Notes: a model not told the origin generated them from the sequence alone. A stretch of DNA of 6,414 nucleotides from an uncultured Haloferula sp. (GCA_946885645.1 CAMPGU010000240.1:1-6414); one strand, 5' to 3'. Positions 1 through 6,253 are shown, counted from the stretch's first letter. Made by a program: numbers and translations.

Positions 1-16
1 GCCTTGGGAGGCCGGC
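1..16 (-). terminator. Possible intrinsic terminator of the RRM gene, cut by the window edge
   Basis: Three bases beyond the stop codon of the RRM gene, the minus strand reads GCCGGCCT, then CCCA, then AGGC, where the window ends. AGGC can pair with the last four bases of GCCGGCCT around a four-base loop. If the sequence beyond the edge continued with CGGC and a T-run, this would be a perfect eight-base-pair terminator hairpin. Only half the stem is visible, so the call is an extrapolation. Confidence 0.35.
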
Positions 17-19
17 TGA

Positions 20-442
20 TTACCAGCGACGGCCACCGCCGCCGCCACCACCACCGTAGCCGCCTTTGCCGCCACCGCCGCCGCCACCACCGTAGCCGCC
101 CTTGCCGCCGCCGCCACCACCGTAGCCGCCTTTGCCGCCGCCACCGCCGCGGCGATCGCCACCACCGCCGCCACCACCAAAGGAGGGGCGTTCTTCACGG
201 GGGCGGGCTTCGTTCACGGTAAGGTTACGACCGCCGAAATCCTTGCCATCGAGACCGCGGATCGCGGCTTCCATGCCTTCCTTCGTCTCCATGGAGACGA
301 AAGCGAATCCACGGGGGCGACCGGTTTCACGGTCCATCACCAGGCTCACCTCGGCCACGGGGCCGAATTGGCTGAAGGCGTCGCGCAGCTCGTCTTCGCC
401 GGCGGAGAAGGGGAGATTCCCCACATACATCTTGTTGCTCAT
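20..442 (-). CDS. Glycine-rich RRM RNA-binding protein
   Basis: A 140-residue protein with a single RNA recognition motif at about residues 4-80 and a low-complexity tail. RNP2 is MYVGNL (5-10) and RNP1 is RGFAFVSM (44-51). The aromatic positions Y6, F46 and F48, which stack on RNA bases in this family, are present. Residues 81-98 are a charged linker, and 104-137 are three copies of KGGYG(n) ending in RRW. The architecture matches the small bacterial and cyanobacterial Rbp-type proteins, cytoplasmic single-strand RNA binders that are often cold-induced. The specific RNA partners cannot be told from sequence. The ATG is directly followed by the RRM, so no other start is plausible, although no Shine-Dalgarno sequence is visible. 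It is transcribed divergently from the desaturase. Function as an RNA binder is well supported; the physiological role is inferred. Confidence 0.93.
   Translation of the reverse strand: MSNKMYVGNLPFSAGEDELRDAFSQFGPVAEVSLVMDRETGRPRGFAFVSMETKEGMEAAIRGLDGKDFGGRNLTVNEARPREERPSFGGGGGGGDRRGGGGGKGGYGGGGGGKGGYGGGGGGGGKGGYGGGGGGGGRRW
32..133 (-). repeat. In-gene GGN/KGGY repeat tract (three units)
   Basis: The 3' end of the RRM gene consists of three imperfect tandem units, read as [22 protein letters not shown] and [12 protein letters not shown] (residues 104-113, 114-125 and 126-137). In DNA they are 30- and 36-base units made almost only of GCC/CCG/CCA triplets with a shared GTAGCCGCC-TTGCC core. 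Units differ by whole glycine codons, which is what in-frame slippage or unequal recombination would produce. Such tails are typically disordered and add non-specific RNA contacts or self-association. Confidence 0.8.
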
Positions 443-754
443 TGCTATTCAGTGGCCCGATCTATCCTACTGTCTCTTCTTCGACTGTTCCCGAGAACCG
501 GGTTTCAAATCACCATTGAATGCAATCACTCACTTGATGACCCTCCATGCCTTGATTTGCCAGGGCGGCGAGCGCGATGCCACTATACGGGATTTTCAAA
601 GGGCGGCAAGCTCCGATTTTTCAAACGACAGGGGCAGCGGAACCGTGCAATTCGCCCCCATTTGCAAAAAGAAGCTCTTTGAAGGTGCTGGGACATTGAC
701 CTTGGGGGCTAACGGTAGTATCGGTCCGCGCCCCTCCGGGGTATTATTCCGCAC
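443..754. other. Divergent intergenic region between RRM gene and desaturase
   Basis: These 312 nt must hold promoters for both divergent genes. No convincing pair of -35/-10 boxes stands out. Candidates for the desaturase are TTGACC (696-701) with TAGTAT (716-721), a spacing of only 14, and TATTAT (742-747), which would give an almost leaderless transcript. Small structures are AAAGA/TCTTT around AGC (668-680) and CCCC/GGGG around TCC (731-741), the latter immediately before the desaturase start. A near-duplicate GATTTT(T)CAAA occurs at 591-600 and 615-625. AATGCAATCACTCA at 519-532 resembles an element upstream of the signalling operon. No open frame here looks coding. Confidence 0.6.
519..532. 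promoter_or_regulatory. AATGCAAT(C/G)ACTCA element, copy 1
   Basis: AATGCAATCACTCA matches 13 of 14 bases of AATGCAATGACTCA at 2018-2031, which lies upstream of the two-component operon. Both copies are intergenic and in the same orientation. In this copy the palindrome seen in the second copy is degenerate. It could be a weak binding site for the same regulator, or a coincidence. Confidence 0.25.
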
Positions 755-1876
755 ATGAAATTGAGCATTCCTTTCGAGCGGGTGGACTGGATCAACACCG
801 TCTTCCTGCTGATCATCAGCCTGCTGGCGGTGATCGCCGCACCCATTTACCTGTGGTACAACGGCTTCAACGGCTTTTTGGCGGGCATGTTCGCCTTCTA
901 CGCCATCGCTACCGGCATGAGCATCACGCTCGGCTACCACCGCCTCTTCTCGCACCTTTCGTTCAAGGCGAAGTGGCCGGTCCGGCTCTTCACCTTGGTC
1001 TTCGGTGCCTGCGCCTTTGAAAACTCCGCGCTGAACTGGGTTTCCGACCATCGCCGCCACCACAAGCACACCGACCACGACGACGATCCTTACGATATTT
1101 CAAAGGGTTTCTTCTGGGCGCACATCGGCTGGATCCTCTTCAAGGTGCTGCCGGAGCCGCCGCTCGATAACGTGCAGGACCTGCGCAAGGACAAGCTGGT
1201 CATGTGGCAGCACCGCTGGGACAAGGCGATCGCCATCCTCGTCGGCCTCGTGCTTCCCGCCGTGCTCGGTTATTTCTTCGCAGGCGGTGCCACGGGTGCC
1301 CTCGGCGGCTTCCTCATTGCCGGCGTGCTCCGGGTCTTCACGGTGCAGCAGTGCACCTTCTTCATCAATTCCCTCTGCCACACCATCGGCCGTCAGCCTT
1401 ATTCGACGAAGTGCAGCGCCCGCGATAGCTTCCTGATGTCGCTCGTCACCTTCGGCGAGGGCTACCACAACTATCACCACGAGTTCCAGCACGACTACCG
1501 CAATGGCGTGAAGCCTTGGAACTTCGATCCGACCAAGTGGGCGATCTGGCTGCTTTCCAAATTCGGACTGGCCAGCGATTTGCGTCGCGTGCCGGATACC
1601 AAGGTGCTGCTGGCCGAGATGGCCGAGGCCCGCCGCCGTGCCGATCAGGAGCTTGCCCGCTTGCACGCCGCCCAGGATCATCCGTGGCGGGACAAGGCCG
1701 TCGAATCCATGAACTCGCTGATCGAGCGCCTCAGCGCCAATTATCACGAGCTTGAGAAGGCGATGACGGATCGCGTCGATCTCTCCCGCAAGGCCCTGCG
1801 CCGCTGGAGCCGGGAAACCCGCGAGATGCTCGATCATTTGGCGGCCATCCGCAGGGGCCGGGAAGTGCCGGCCTGA
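755..1876 (+). CDS. Membrane fatty acid (acyl-CoA/Delta-9-type) desaturase
   Basis: A 373-residue integral membrane di-iron desaturase that introduces a cis double bond into saturated acyl chains, using electrons from a redox partner not encoded here. The three histidine boxes are HRLFSH (62-67), HRRHH (99-103) and HNYHH (238-242). An N-x-x-x-H element, NSLCH (205-209), matches the extra asparagine/histidine ligand region of stearoyl-CoA desaturases. Hydrophobic segments lie at about 13-33, 41-60, 76-94, 158-177 and 181-203. Residues about 280-373 form a polar helix-rich tail with coiled-coil character, beyond the catalytic core. The ATG at 755 precedes a typical amphipathic start, but only GGGG 13 bases upstream resembles a ribosome-binding site. 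Regiospecificity, and whether the substrate is acyl-CoA or phospholipid-bound, cannot be decided from sequence. The gene ends at a strong terminator, so it is probably monocistronic. Confidence 0.93.
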   Translation: MKLSIPFERVDWINTVFLLIISLLAVIAAPIYLWYNGFNGFLAGMFAFYAIATGMSITLGYHRLFSHLSFKAKWPVRLFTLVFGACAFENSALNWVSDHRRHHKHTDHDDDPYDISKGFFWAHIGWILFKVLPEPPLDNVQDLRKDKLVMWQHRWDKAIAILVGLVLPAVLGYFFAGGATGALGGFLIAGVLRVFTVQQCTFFINSLCHTIGRQPYSTKCSARDSFLMSLVTFGEGYHNYHHEFQHDYRNGVKPWNFDPTKWAIWLLSKFGLASDLRRVPDTKVLLAEMAEARRRADQELARLHAAQDHPWRDKAVESMNSLIERLSANYHELEKAMTDRVDLSRKALRRWSRETREMLDHLAAIRRGREVPA

Positions 1877-1898
1877 GCCGCAGCTCCCCCTGAATTTC

Positions 1899-1929
1899 AA
1901 AGCCATCCGGGCAACCGGGTGGCTTTTTT
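1899..1929 (+). terminator. Rho-independent terminator of the desaturase gene
   Basis: The 12-base arms AAAGCCATCCGG (1899-1910) and CCGGGTGGCTTT (1915-1926) pair throughout with one T-G wobble, around a GCAA tetraloop. The T-run extends through 1929. It begins 22 bases after the desaturase stop codon. The A-run at the 5' foot means the hairpin could also work on the minus strand, but no minus-strand gene ends here. Confidence 0.9.
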
Positions 1930-2017
1930 GCTTCAGGCATGGATGTCGTCCGCGTGGACGGGCCATGGGCATCGTCTTCTTACTGAGGACGGGCAGTGGG
2001 GCGGGGAGGCGTATTTA

Positions 2018-2045
2018 AATGCAATGACTCATTGCACTTTGCAAT
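2018..2045. promoter_or_regulatory. Overlapping palindromes upstream of the two-component operon (operator candidate)
   Basis: TGCAATGA-C-TCATTGCA (2020-2036) is a perfect eight-base inverted repeat with a one-base centre. Its right arm also pairs in a second dyad, ATTGCA-CTT-TGCAAT (2031-2045). The result is three TGCAAT-type half-sites in 26 bases, a geometry typical of operators bound by dimeric regulators. They lie about 145-170 nt before the activator start codon, in noncoding DNA after the desaturase terminator. The bound protein is unknown; autoregulation by the operon's activator is one possibility. Positions 2018-2031 are also copy 2 of the AATGCAATSACTCA element found at 519-532. 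Confidence 0.45.
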
Positions 2046-2138
2046 CTGCATCTTACTTGGTAGCAAAATGCACGACCGCGGAACTCCCCCGACGTCCCGC
2101 CTCTCCCAAACTTCTTGAGTGTCAGCAGCCCGGAATCC

Positions 2139-2170
2139 GGAGGGGTAGCGGCATGCAGAGTGTTAGGAGG
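2139..2170 (+). promoter_or_regulatory. Two competing Shine-Dalgarno-like motifs before the activator gene
   Basis: GGAGGGG (2139-2145) lies 7 bases before an in-frame ATG at 2153. AGGAGG (2165-2170) lies 18 bases before the ATG at 2189. The second motif can be part of a small hairpin, GAGG-GAC-CCTC (2167-2177). Spacing favours the 2153 start, whereas homology favours 2189, where the receiver domain begins immediately. These are the only strong Shine-Dalgarno-like sequences at any gene start in the window. Confidence 0.45.
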
Positions 2171-2188
2171 GACCCTCATCCAAGTCTC

Positions 2189-3565
2189 ATGGACATCCTC
2201 ATCGTAGACGACGAACAATCAATCCGCCTGACCACCTCGGTCGCCCTTGAATCCGAAGGCCATTATGTCGAAACCGCCGAAGACGGGGACTCGGCCCTGC
2301 AACGGCTGAAAGAAGAGGATTTCCAACTGGTGTTTCTCGACCTGCGGTTGGGGGACGAGGACGGCCTTCAGGTACTGCAGGAGATTCTGAAAAAGAATCC
2401 ACGGCAATTGGTGACGATTTTCACTGCCCATGCCTCGGTGACCACCGCCGTGAAAGCCACGCAGCTCGGGGCCTTCGATTATCTGGAAAAGCCGTTCACG
2501 CCCGACCAGCTCCGCGCGATCCTCGCGAAAGCAAGCAAGGCTCTCCAAACCCAAGGGGAGGTCATCCGGTTGCAGGAGACCGTGCAGGAGCTGAAGAGCG
2601 AGGTCCGGCACAATTCTCCTCCGCTGCGGTTCGAATCGGAAGACGACCGCACCCGCATGGAGATCGAGACGCTTTTCCGGGCCGCGGCCTCGCCCGCCTC
2701 GGTGCTGATCCTGGGGGAGAGCGGCACGGGGAAAAGCGTCATCGCCCGCGAGGTGCATGACCGCAGCCATTTGCGCGACAAACCCTTTGTCACGGTTAGC
2801 TGTCCCAGTCTCTCCAAGGAATTGCTCGAAAGCGTCCTTTTCGGGCACATGAAAGGCTCCTTCACGGGTGCCGTGAAGGACACCTGGGGAAAGGTCCACG
2901 CCGCCGATGGCGGGACCCTCTTCCTCGATGAGATCGGCGAGCTTCCGATGGAAATCCAGCCGAAGCTCCTCCGCTTGCTCCAGGAGCGGGAGTACGAACG
3001 GCTGGGCGAGAACAAGGTGCGGGAGTGCAACGTCCGCATCATCGCGGCCACGAACCGGGATCTGGCCGCGTGTGTCGCCGCCCGCACCTTCCGGGAGGAT
3101 CTGTTCTACCGCCTCAATGTGATCAGCGTGACGGTGCCGCCCCTGCGCGAGCGCCGTGCCGATTTGATCCGCTTCGCCAACGATTATCTATCGTTCTTCA
3201 GCAAGCAGATGGGCCGGGGGATCGAGGGCTTCTCGGAAACCGGCCGCCAGGTGCTGGTCCGCCACTCCTGGCCGGGCAATCTCCGCGAACTCCGCAACGC
3301 GATCGAGCGGGCCGCCCTCCGTGCGCGCGGGACGACGCTCGAGGCGGAAGACCTGCCGAGCCCGGTTGCGGCGGATGCCCCCGGCGCATCCGCCGGTAGC
3401 CCGGCGGGCCCCATCATCGGCGGCGAATACAGCATCGACGACATCGAGCAGACCCACCTGCGGGAAGTCCTGCGGTGGGCCCCGACGCTGCAGGATGCCG
3501 CCGCTATCCTCGGAATCGACAAAGCAACCCTTTACCGCAAGCGAAAGCGTTTCGGCATGGACTGA
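2189..3565 (+). CDS. AlgB/NtrC-family sigma-54 response regulator
   Basis: A 458-residue cytoplasmic activator of sigma-54 RNA polymerase. The receiver domain spans 1-120, with acidic pocket D7-D8, phosphoacceptor D51, T79 and K101. A short coiled linker leads to the AAA+ domain at about 150-385. That domain has Walker A GESGTGKS (176-183), the sigma-54-contact loop GSFTGA (223-228, usually GAFTGA), Walker B TLFLDE (243-248), sensor I AATNRDL and WPGNLREL (361-368). After an Ala/Pro/Gly-rich linker, a Fis-type helix-turn-helix (about 422-458) ends in TLYRKRKRFG. That ending, together with FLDLRLG and the VSCPSL/ESVLFGH stretches, closely resembles Pseudomonas AlgB as remembered. The linked KinB-like kinase supports this. 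The ATG at 2189 is chosen because MDILIVDDE is a canonical receiver start; 2153 (12 residues longer) has the better ribosome-binding site. The regulated genes are unknown, and no alginate genes are present. Confidence 0.92.
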   Translation: MDILIVDDEQSIRLTTSVALESEGHYVETAEDGDSALQRLKEEDFQLVFLDLRLGDEDGLQVLQEILKKNPRQLVTIFTAHASVTTAVKATQLGAFDYLEKPFTPDQLRAILAKASKALQTQGEVIRLQETVQELKSEVRHNSPPLRFESEDDRTRMEIETLFRAAASPASVLILGESGTGKSVIAREVHDRSHLRDKPFVTVSCPSLSKELLESVLFGHMKGSFTGAVKDTWGKVHAADGGTLFLDEIGELPMEIQPKLLRLLQEREYERLGENKVRECNVRIIAATNRDLAACVAARTFREDLFYRLNVISVTVPPLRERRADLIRFANDYLSFFSKQMGRGIEGFSETGRQVLVRHSWPGNLRELRNAIERAALRARGTTLEAEDLPSPVAADAPGASAGSPAGPIIGGEYSIDDIEQTHLREVLRWAPTLQDAAAILGIDKATLYRKRKRFGMD

Positions 3566-3577
3566 TCTCAGCGCTAC

Positions 3578-5392
3578 ATGCTCCGGACCCGTCTGTTTTT
3601 CGGCCTGCTTACGCTCATGCTCCTTCTTTGGGGCGTGGGAGCGGCGGCGTTGTTGCTGGTACGGGATGCAAACCGGCGCTACGAATCCAGCCTCCAGGAG
3701 AACTATCCGGCGATCAAGCTCACGCGCGGCTTCCGCACCCTCACCTCGGCGTTGAACACCCACTATCTTCCCGTTCTCGCCGCGGTCCCCGAGACGCCGG
3801 TGCCGGACCGCGCGCGCTTTGATTCCAGCAAGGCCGAGTTACTCACCCGGCTCGAGACCTTGCGCGGCGCGGGTGACAGCGACACCGGGTGGGATGATGT
3901 GGTGGAGCGGCTGGACCATGAGCTCCTCTCGTATTTCGACGGCTACGAGCGTCTTTTTTCGGGTCAGGTCCGGAGCCAGGACGAGCGCGCGAAGCTGCTG
4001 GATTACATGAGCACCCAGACTCAGCGGATCACCGATCTTTCCGACAATATTTTCATGCTCGCGGATGCGCGGATGCTTGGCGAGACGGTCCGCTCCAGCG
4101 CGGAATCCTCCAAAAACACGCTATTCGTGGTCACGCTGGTGCTTCTCGGCACCGGCATCGCGATCGTGATCTATTACCAACTGGTCCGCCATCTGGTGGA
4201 TCCCGTCGTCGGGCTGCGGCGTTCGATCGAAGAGATCCGGAAGGGGAACTTCGAGCTGACGCTGCCCGAACCGGGGTCCGACAGCGAATTCCGTTCCGTG
4301 GCGACCGCTTTCAACGACATGGCCGCGGAACTCCGGGTCCGCCGCGGCGAGACCAACGAGCGCCTGCTGCGCACCAATCTGGTCAATCGCGCGATCCTCG
4401 AAGCCATTCCTTCCCCGGTCTTCGTGCTCGGGGAGGACGGCAGGATTCTCCAGGTGAACCCGGCGGCCGAGCGACTCACCGAAAGCCTGGGCGTGGCGGA
4501 CCGCTTGCCTGCGAAGATCCAGCGGATCCTCGACGAGTCCAATGTCTCCGGCGACAACCATCTTCCCGAGGATCCACGGGAGGCGCTGCTTTTCCGGATC
4601 GACGAGCGGGAATTCTACTACCTTCCCCGCATCTTCAGTTTCACCTCGGAAGACGGGCTCTACTCCGGCCGGGCGGTGCTGCTCCACAATGTCACCCGCA
4701 TCCGCTGGCTTGATGACATGAAGACGAACCTGCTTTCCACCGTCAGCCATGAGATCAAAACCCCGCTGACGGGGATCCGGATGGTGCTGCACCTGCTGCT
4801 GGAGGAACGCTCGGGCGGCCTTTCGGCGATGCAGAAAACGATGGTAACCTCCGCGAACGACGATTGCGAGCGCCTGCTCTCGACACTCAACGCGCTGCTC
4901 GACCTGTCCCGCGCGGAAAGCGGCAGCACCCATCTGGAGCGAGTGCCGGTGCCCCTCCGCGAGGCAATGGGGCGGGCGGAGCGCCTCTTCGCCGCGAAAG
5001 CCGCCGAAAAGAACGTGTCGATCCACGCCGAAGCGCCCGAGGGACTTCCGGAAGTGAATGCGGACCCGGTACGTTTGGACGAGGTGCTCAATAATCTCGT
5101 GTCGAACGCGGTGAAGCACAGCCCCGCCGGAGGGAAAGTGATGCTGCGGGCCAGCCAGCCGGACGCGGACCACATCCGCGTATCGGTCATCGACGAAGGC
5201 CCCGGTGTTCCGGAAGGGGCGCAGAACCGGATTTTCGAGCGCTTCTTCCGCGCGCCGGGCCAAGAGACGGAAGGGGTGGGCCTCGGCCTCTTCATTTGCC
5301 GCGAGATCATGAGGGCCCACGAAGGGCGGATCGGCCTGAAAGAAAGGACCGAAGAGCAGACCGAATTTTTCATCGATGTTCCCATTGCCTGA
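3578..5392 (+). CDS. KinB-like membrane sensor histidine kinase
   Basis: A 604-residue sensor kinase, near the size of Pseudomonas KinB. Transmembrane segments at about 6-28 and 182-202 enclose a roughly 150-residue periplasmic, mostly helical domain with no recognisable ligand-binding motif. HAMP follows at about 203-257 and PAS at about 268-370 (AIPSPVFVLGEDGRILQVNPAA). The HisKA domain carries the phosphorylated H391 in SHEIKTP. The E392, T395 and P396 positions suggest both kinase and phosphatase activity. The ATPase domain has the N box NNLVSNAVKH (505-514), G1 DEGPGV (539-544), F box FERFF and G2 GVGLGL (566-571), so it looks catalytically complete. It starts 12 bases after the activator stop without a visible ribosome-binding site and overlaps the next gene by 17 bases, which points to translational coupling within one operon. 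Its partner is most likely the preceding activator, and possibly also the following receiver protein. Confidence 0.93.
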   Translation: MLRTRLFFGLLTLMLLLWGVGAAALLLVRDANRRYESSLQENYPAIKLTRGFRTLTSALNTHYLPVLAAVPETPVPDRARFDSSKAELLTRLETLRGAGDSDTGWDDVVERLDHELLSYFDGYERLFSGQVRSQDERAKLLDYMSTQTQRITDLSDNIFMLADARMLGETVRSSAESSKNTLFVVTLVLLGTGIAIVIYYQLVRHLVDPVVGLRRSIEEIRKGNFELTLPEPGSDSEFRSVATAFNDMAAELRVRRGETNERLLRTNLVNRAILEAIPSPVFVLGEDGRILQVNPAAERLTESLGVADRLPAKIQRILDESNVSGDNHLPEDPREALLFRIDEREFYYLPRIFSFTSEDGLYSGRAVLLHNVTRIRWLDDMKTNLLSTVSHEIKTPLTGIRMVLHLLLEERSGGLSAMQKTMVTSANDDCERLLSTLNALLDLSRAESGSTHLERVPVPLREAMGRAERLFAAKAAEKNVSIHAEAPEGLPEVNADPVRLDEVLNNLVSNAVKHSPAGGKVMLRASQPDADHIRVSVIDEGPGVPEGAQNRIFERFFRAPGQETEGVGLGLFICREIMRAHEGRIGLKERTEEQTEFFIDVPIA

Positions 5393-5993
5393 AAGCGGGG
5401 TTGCCGATGCCCCTGCCCGCTACAAGGTGCTCGTCGTGGATGACGAGCCTACCTTGCGGCTGGGCTTTTCGTACGCGCTTTCGGATCACGACACGGATAC
5501 CGCGGCGAACGGGTCCGAAGCGTTGATGAAACTGGATTCCGGCAGCTACGATCTGGCGATCCTGGATCTGCGGATGCCGGATATCGACGGGCTCCGCGTG
5601 ATCGAGGCGCTGCGGCGGCACGGGAATTTCTTGCCGGTGGTATTGTGCAGCGCCGTCATCACGCCTTCCGCCGCGCTGCGGGCCATCACCGGCCAAGTGG
5701 TGGATTTCCTCCTCAAGCCCGTGCGGCCCGACGAACTCCGGGGTATCGTGCAGCACATCCTGGCGGGGGATGGCGATCCTTTCGCGCAGGCCATGGCTCA
5801 CGCACGCGCGGGACGCCACGACCTGGCGATCCACGATCTGGAGGCGATGGAGAATCAGGATGAGCGGGTCCGGGCTTGGTTGGGGATCCTCCGGGCGATC
5901 CGTACCGGCAGCCTGGAAGCCGAGGCGGCGGCTTTCGGCCGGCTGGAGCGGGACGGCTTGGGAGCATTGGCCTACCGGGTGCCGGAAATTTGA
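5376..5993 (+). CDS. Receiver-domain response regulator with unrecognised C-terminal helical domain
   Basis: A 205-residue protein whose receiver domain lies at about 16-128. It has the acidic pocket D22-D23-E24, phosphoacceptor D64 in ILDLRMPDIDG, S92 at the Thr/Ser switch position and K114 in LLKPV. All residues needed for phosphorylation are present. Residues about 132-205 show no DNA-binding, GGDEF/EAL or other known output domain. They look like short amphipathic, TPR-like helices (AMAHARAGRHDLAIHDLEAM followed by a second pair), which suggests a protein-interaction role. The start overlaps the last 17 bases of the kinase gene in another frame, with no ribosome-binding site, so it is probably translated by coupling. 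It may be a phosphate sink, a phosphorelay intermediate or an adaptor. Positions after 5993 are noncoding. Confidence 0.88.
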   Translation: MFPLPESGVADAPARYKVLVVDDEPTLRLGFSYALSDHDTDTAANGSEALMKLDSGSYDLAILDLRMPDIDGLRVIEALRRHGNFLPVVLCSAVITPSAALRAITGQVVDFLLKPVRPDELRGIVQHILAGDGDPFAQAMAHARAGRHDLAIHDLEAMENQDERVRAWLGILRAIRTGSLEAEAAAFGRLERDGLGALAYRVPEI

Positions 5994-6073
5994 AAAGGGA
6001 GGAGCCGGTTCCCCCGAAAAATCCTCTCCGTACGGGCTCAAGCCGTCGCGCAGGAGCCGATCACAGGACCGGC

Positions 6074-6094
6074 ACTCCGGGCTCCGGAAGTTTT
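6074..6094 (+). terminator. Possible intrinsic terminator of the two-component operon
   Basis: ACTCCGG (6074-6080) pairs with CCGG-A-AGT (6084-6091), with one bulged A and a GCT loop, and leads into TTTT (6091-6094). It lies 80 bases after the last stop codon of the operon. The stem is GC-rich but the T-run is short, so termination may be weak. Confidence 0.4.
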
Positions 6095-6125
6095 ACAGGG
6101 CGTAGCTCACTGGCAGACAGTGGCA

Positions 6126-6175
6126 CGACAGGGAATCCCGCAATTGCGTGGCTTATTATTTTAGAATTCCTGTCG
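6126..6175. repeat. Inverted repeat / stem-loop with internal palindrome
   Basis: CGACAGG-G-AAT (6126-6136) pairs with ATTCCTGTCG (6166-6175) over ten base pairs with a single bulged G. Between the arms are GGGAATCCC (6131-6139, overlapping the left arm), the perfect palindrome CGCAATTGCG (6139-6148) and an AT-rich stretch, TTATTATTTTAG. It could be an RNA stem-loop, a protein-binding site or the remnant of a small repeated element. No target-site duplication was noticed. Confidence 0.45.
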
Positions 6176-6205
6176 CCCGCCGGGTCCCGTCACCGAACCC
6201 ATTCC

Positions 6206-6253
6206 GCCCGACCAACTTTCTGACCCCTAGACTTGGGTCGCCACAGGTCGGGC
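6206..6253. repeat. Nested inverted repeat / two-tier stem-loop
   Basis: The perfect eight-base arms GCCCGACC (6206-6213) and GGTCGGGC (6246-6253) enclose a second perfect pair, GACCC (6222-6226) and GGGTC (6235-6239), around an eight-base loop. In RNA this would be a two-tier stem with an internal loop. The right outer arm can alternatively pair with GCCCG at 6267-6271. Confidence 0.5.

Noticed and set aside
490..502. CCCG/CGGG inverted repeat in the divergent region
   Set aside because: A four-base stem in GC-rich DNA is expected by chance, and no T-run follows.
731..741. CCCC-TCC-GGGG hairpin before the desaturase start as an RNA thermometer
   Set aside because: Only four base pairs, and the GGGG is 13 bases from the ATG, too far to be a clear ribosome-binding site. 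The idea has no further support.
2058..2072. Sigma-54 -24/-12-like TTGGTAG...ATGCA upstream of the operon
   Set aside because: The GG and GC dinucleotides are 9 bases apart instead of the strict 10, and the flanking consensus is poor. A similar near miss lies on the minus strand around 546-564.
1919..2188. 90-residue N-terminal extension of the activator frame to an ATG at 1919
   Set aside because: It would start inside the desaturase terminator hairpin, has no protein-like character and would place a long tail before a canonical receiver start. Only the last 12 residues (from 2153) remain possible.
4121..5320. Long open frame (399 codons) antisense to the kinase gene
   Set aside because: It is a codon-bias shadow of a strongly supported kinase gene; its translation has no domain-like features. 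The same applies to the 290-codon antisense frame at 1100-1972.
6121..6135. TGGCACG resembling a sigma-54 -24 element
   Set aside because: The -12 GC element is absent at the required spacing.
6097..6160. tRNA-like GGGCGTAGCTCACTGG
   Set aside because: Only the beginning resembles a tRNA acceptor/D region. No matching D-arm closure, anticodon arm, T-arm or acceptor 3' strand is present.
5876..6223. Plus-strand 115-codon frame across the end of the receiver gene
   Set aside because: It overlaps the receiver coding region in another frame and continues through inverted repeats. Composition is Gly/Arg/Ser-rich without a recognisable motif or ribosome-binding site.
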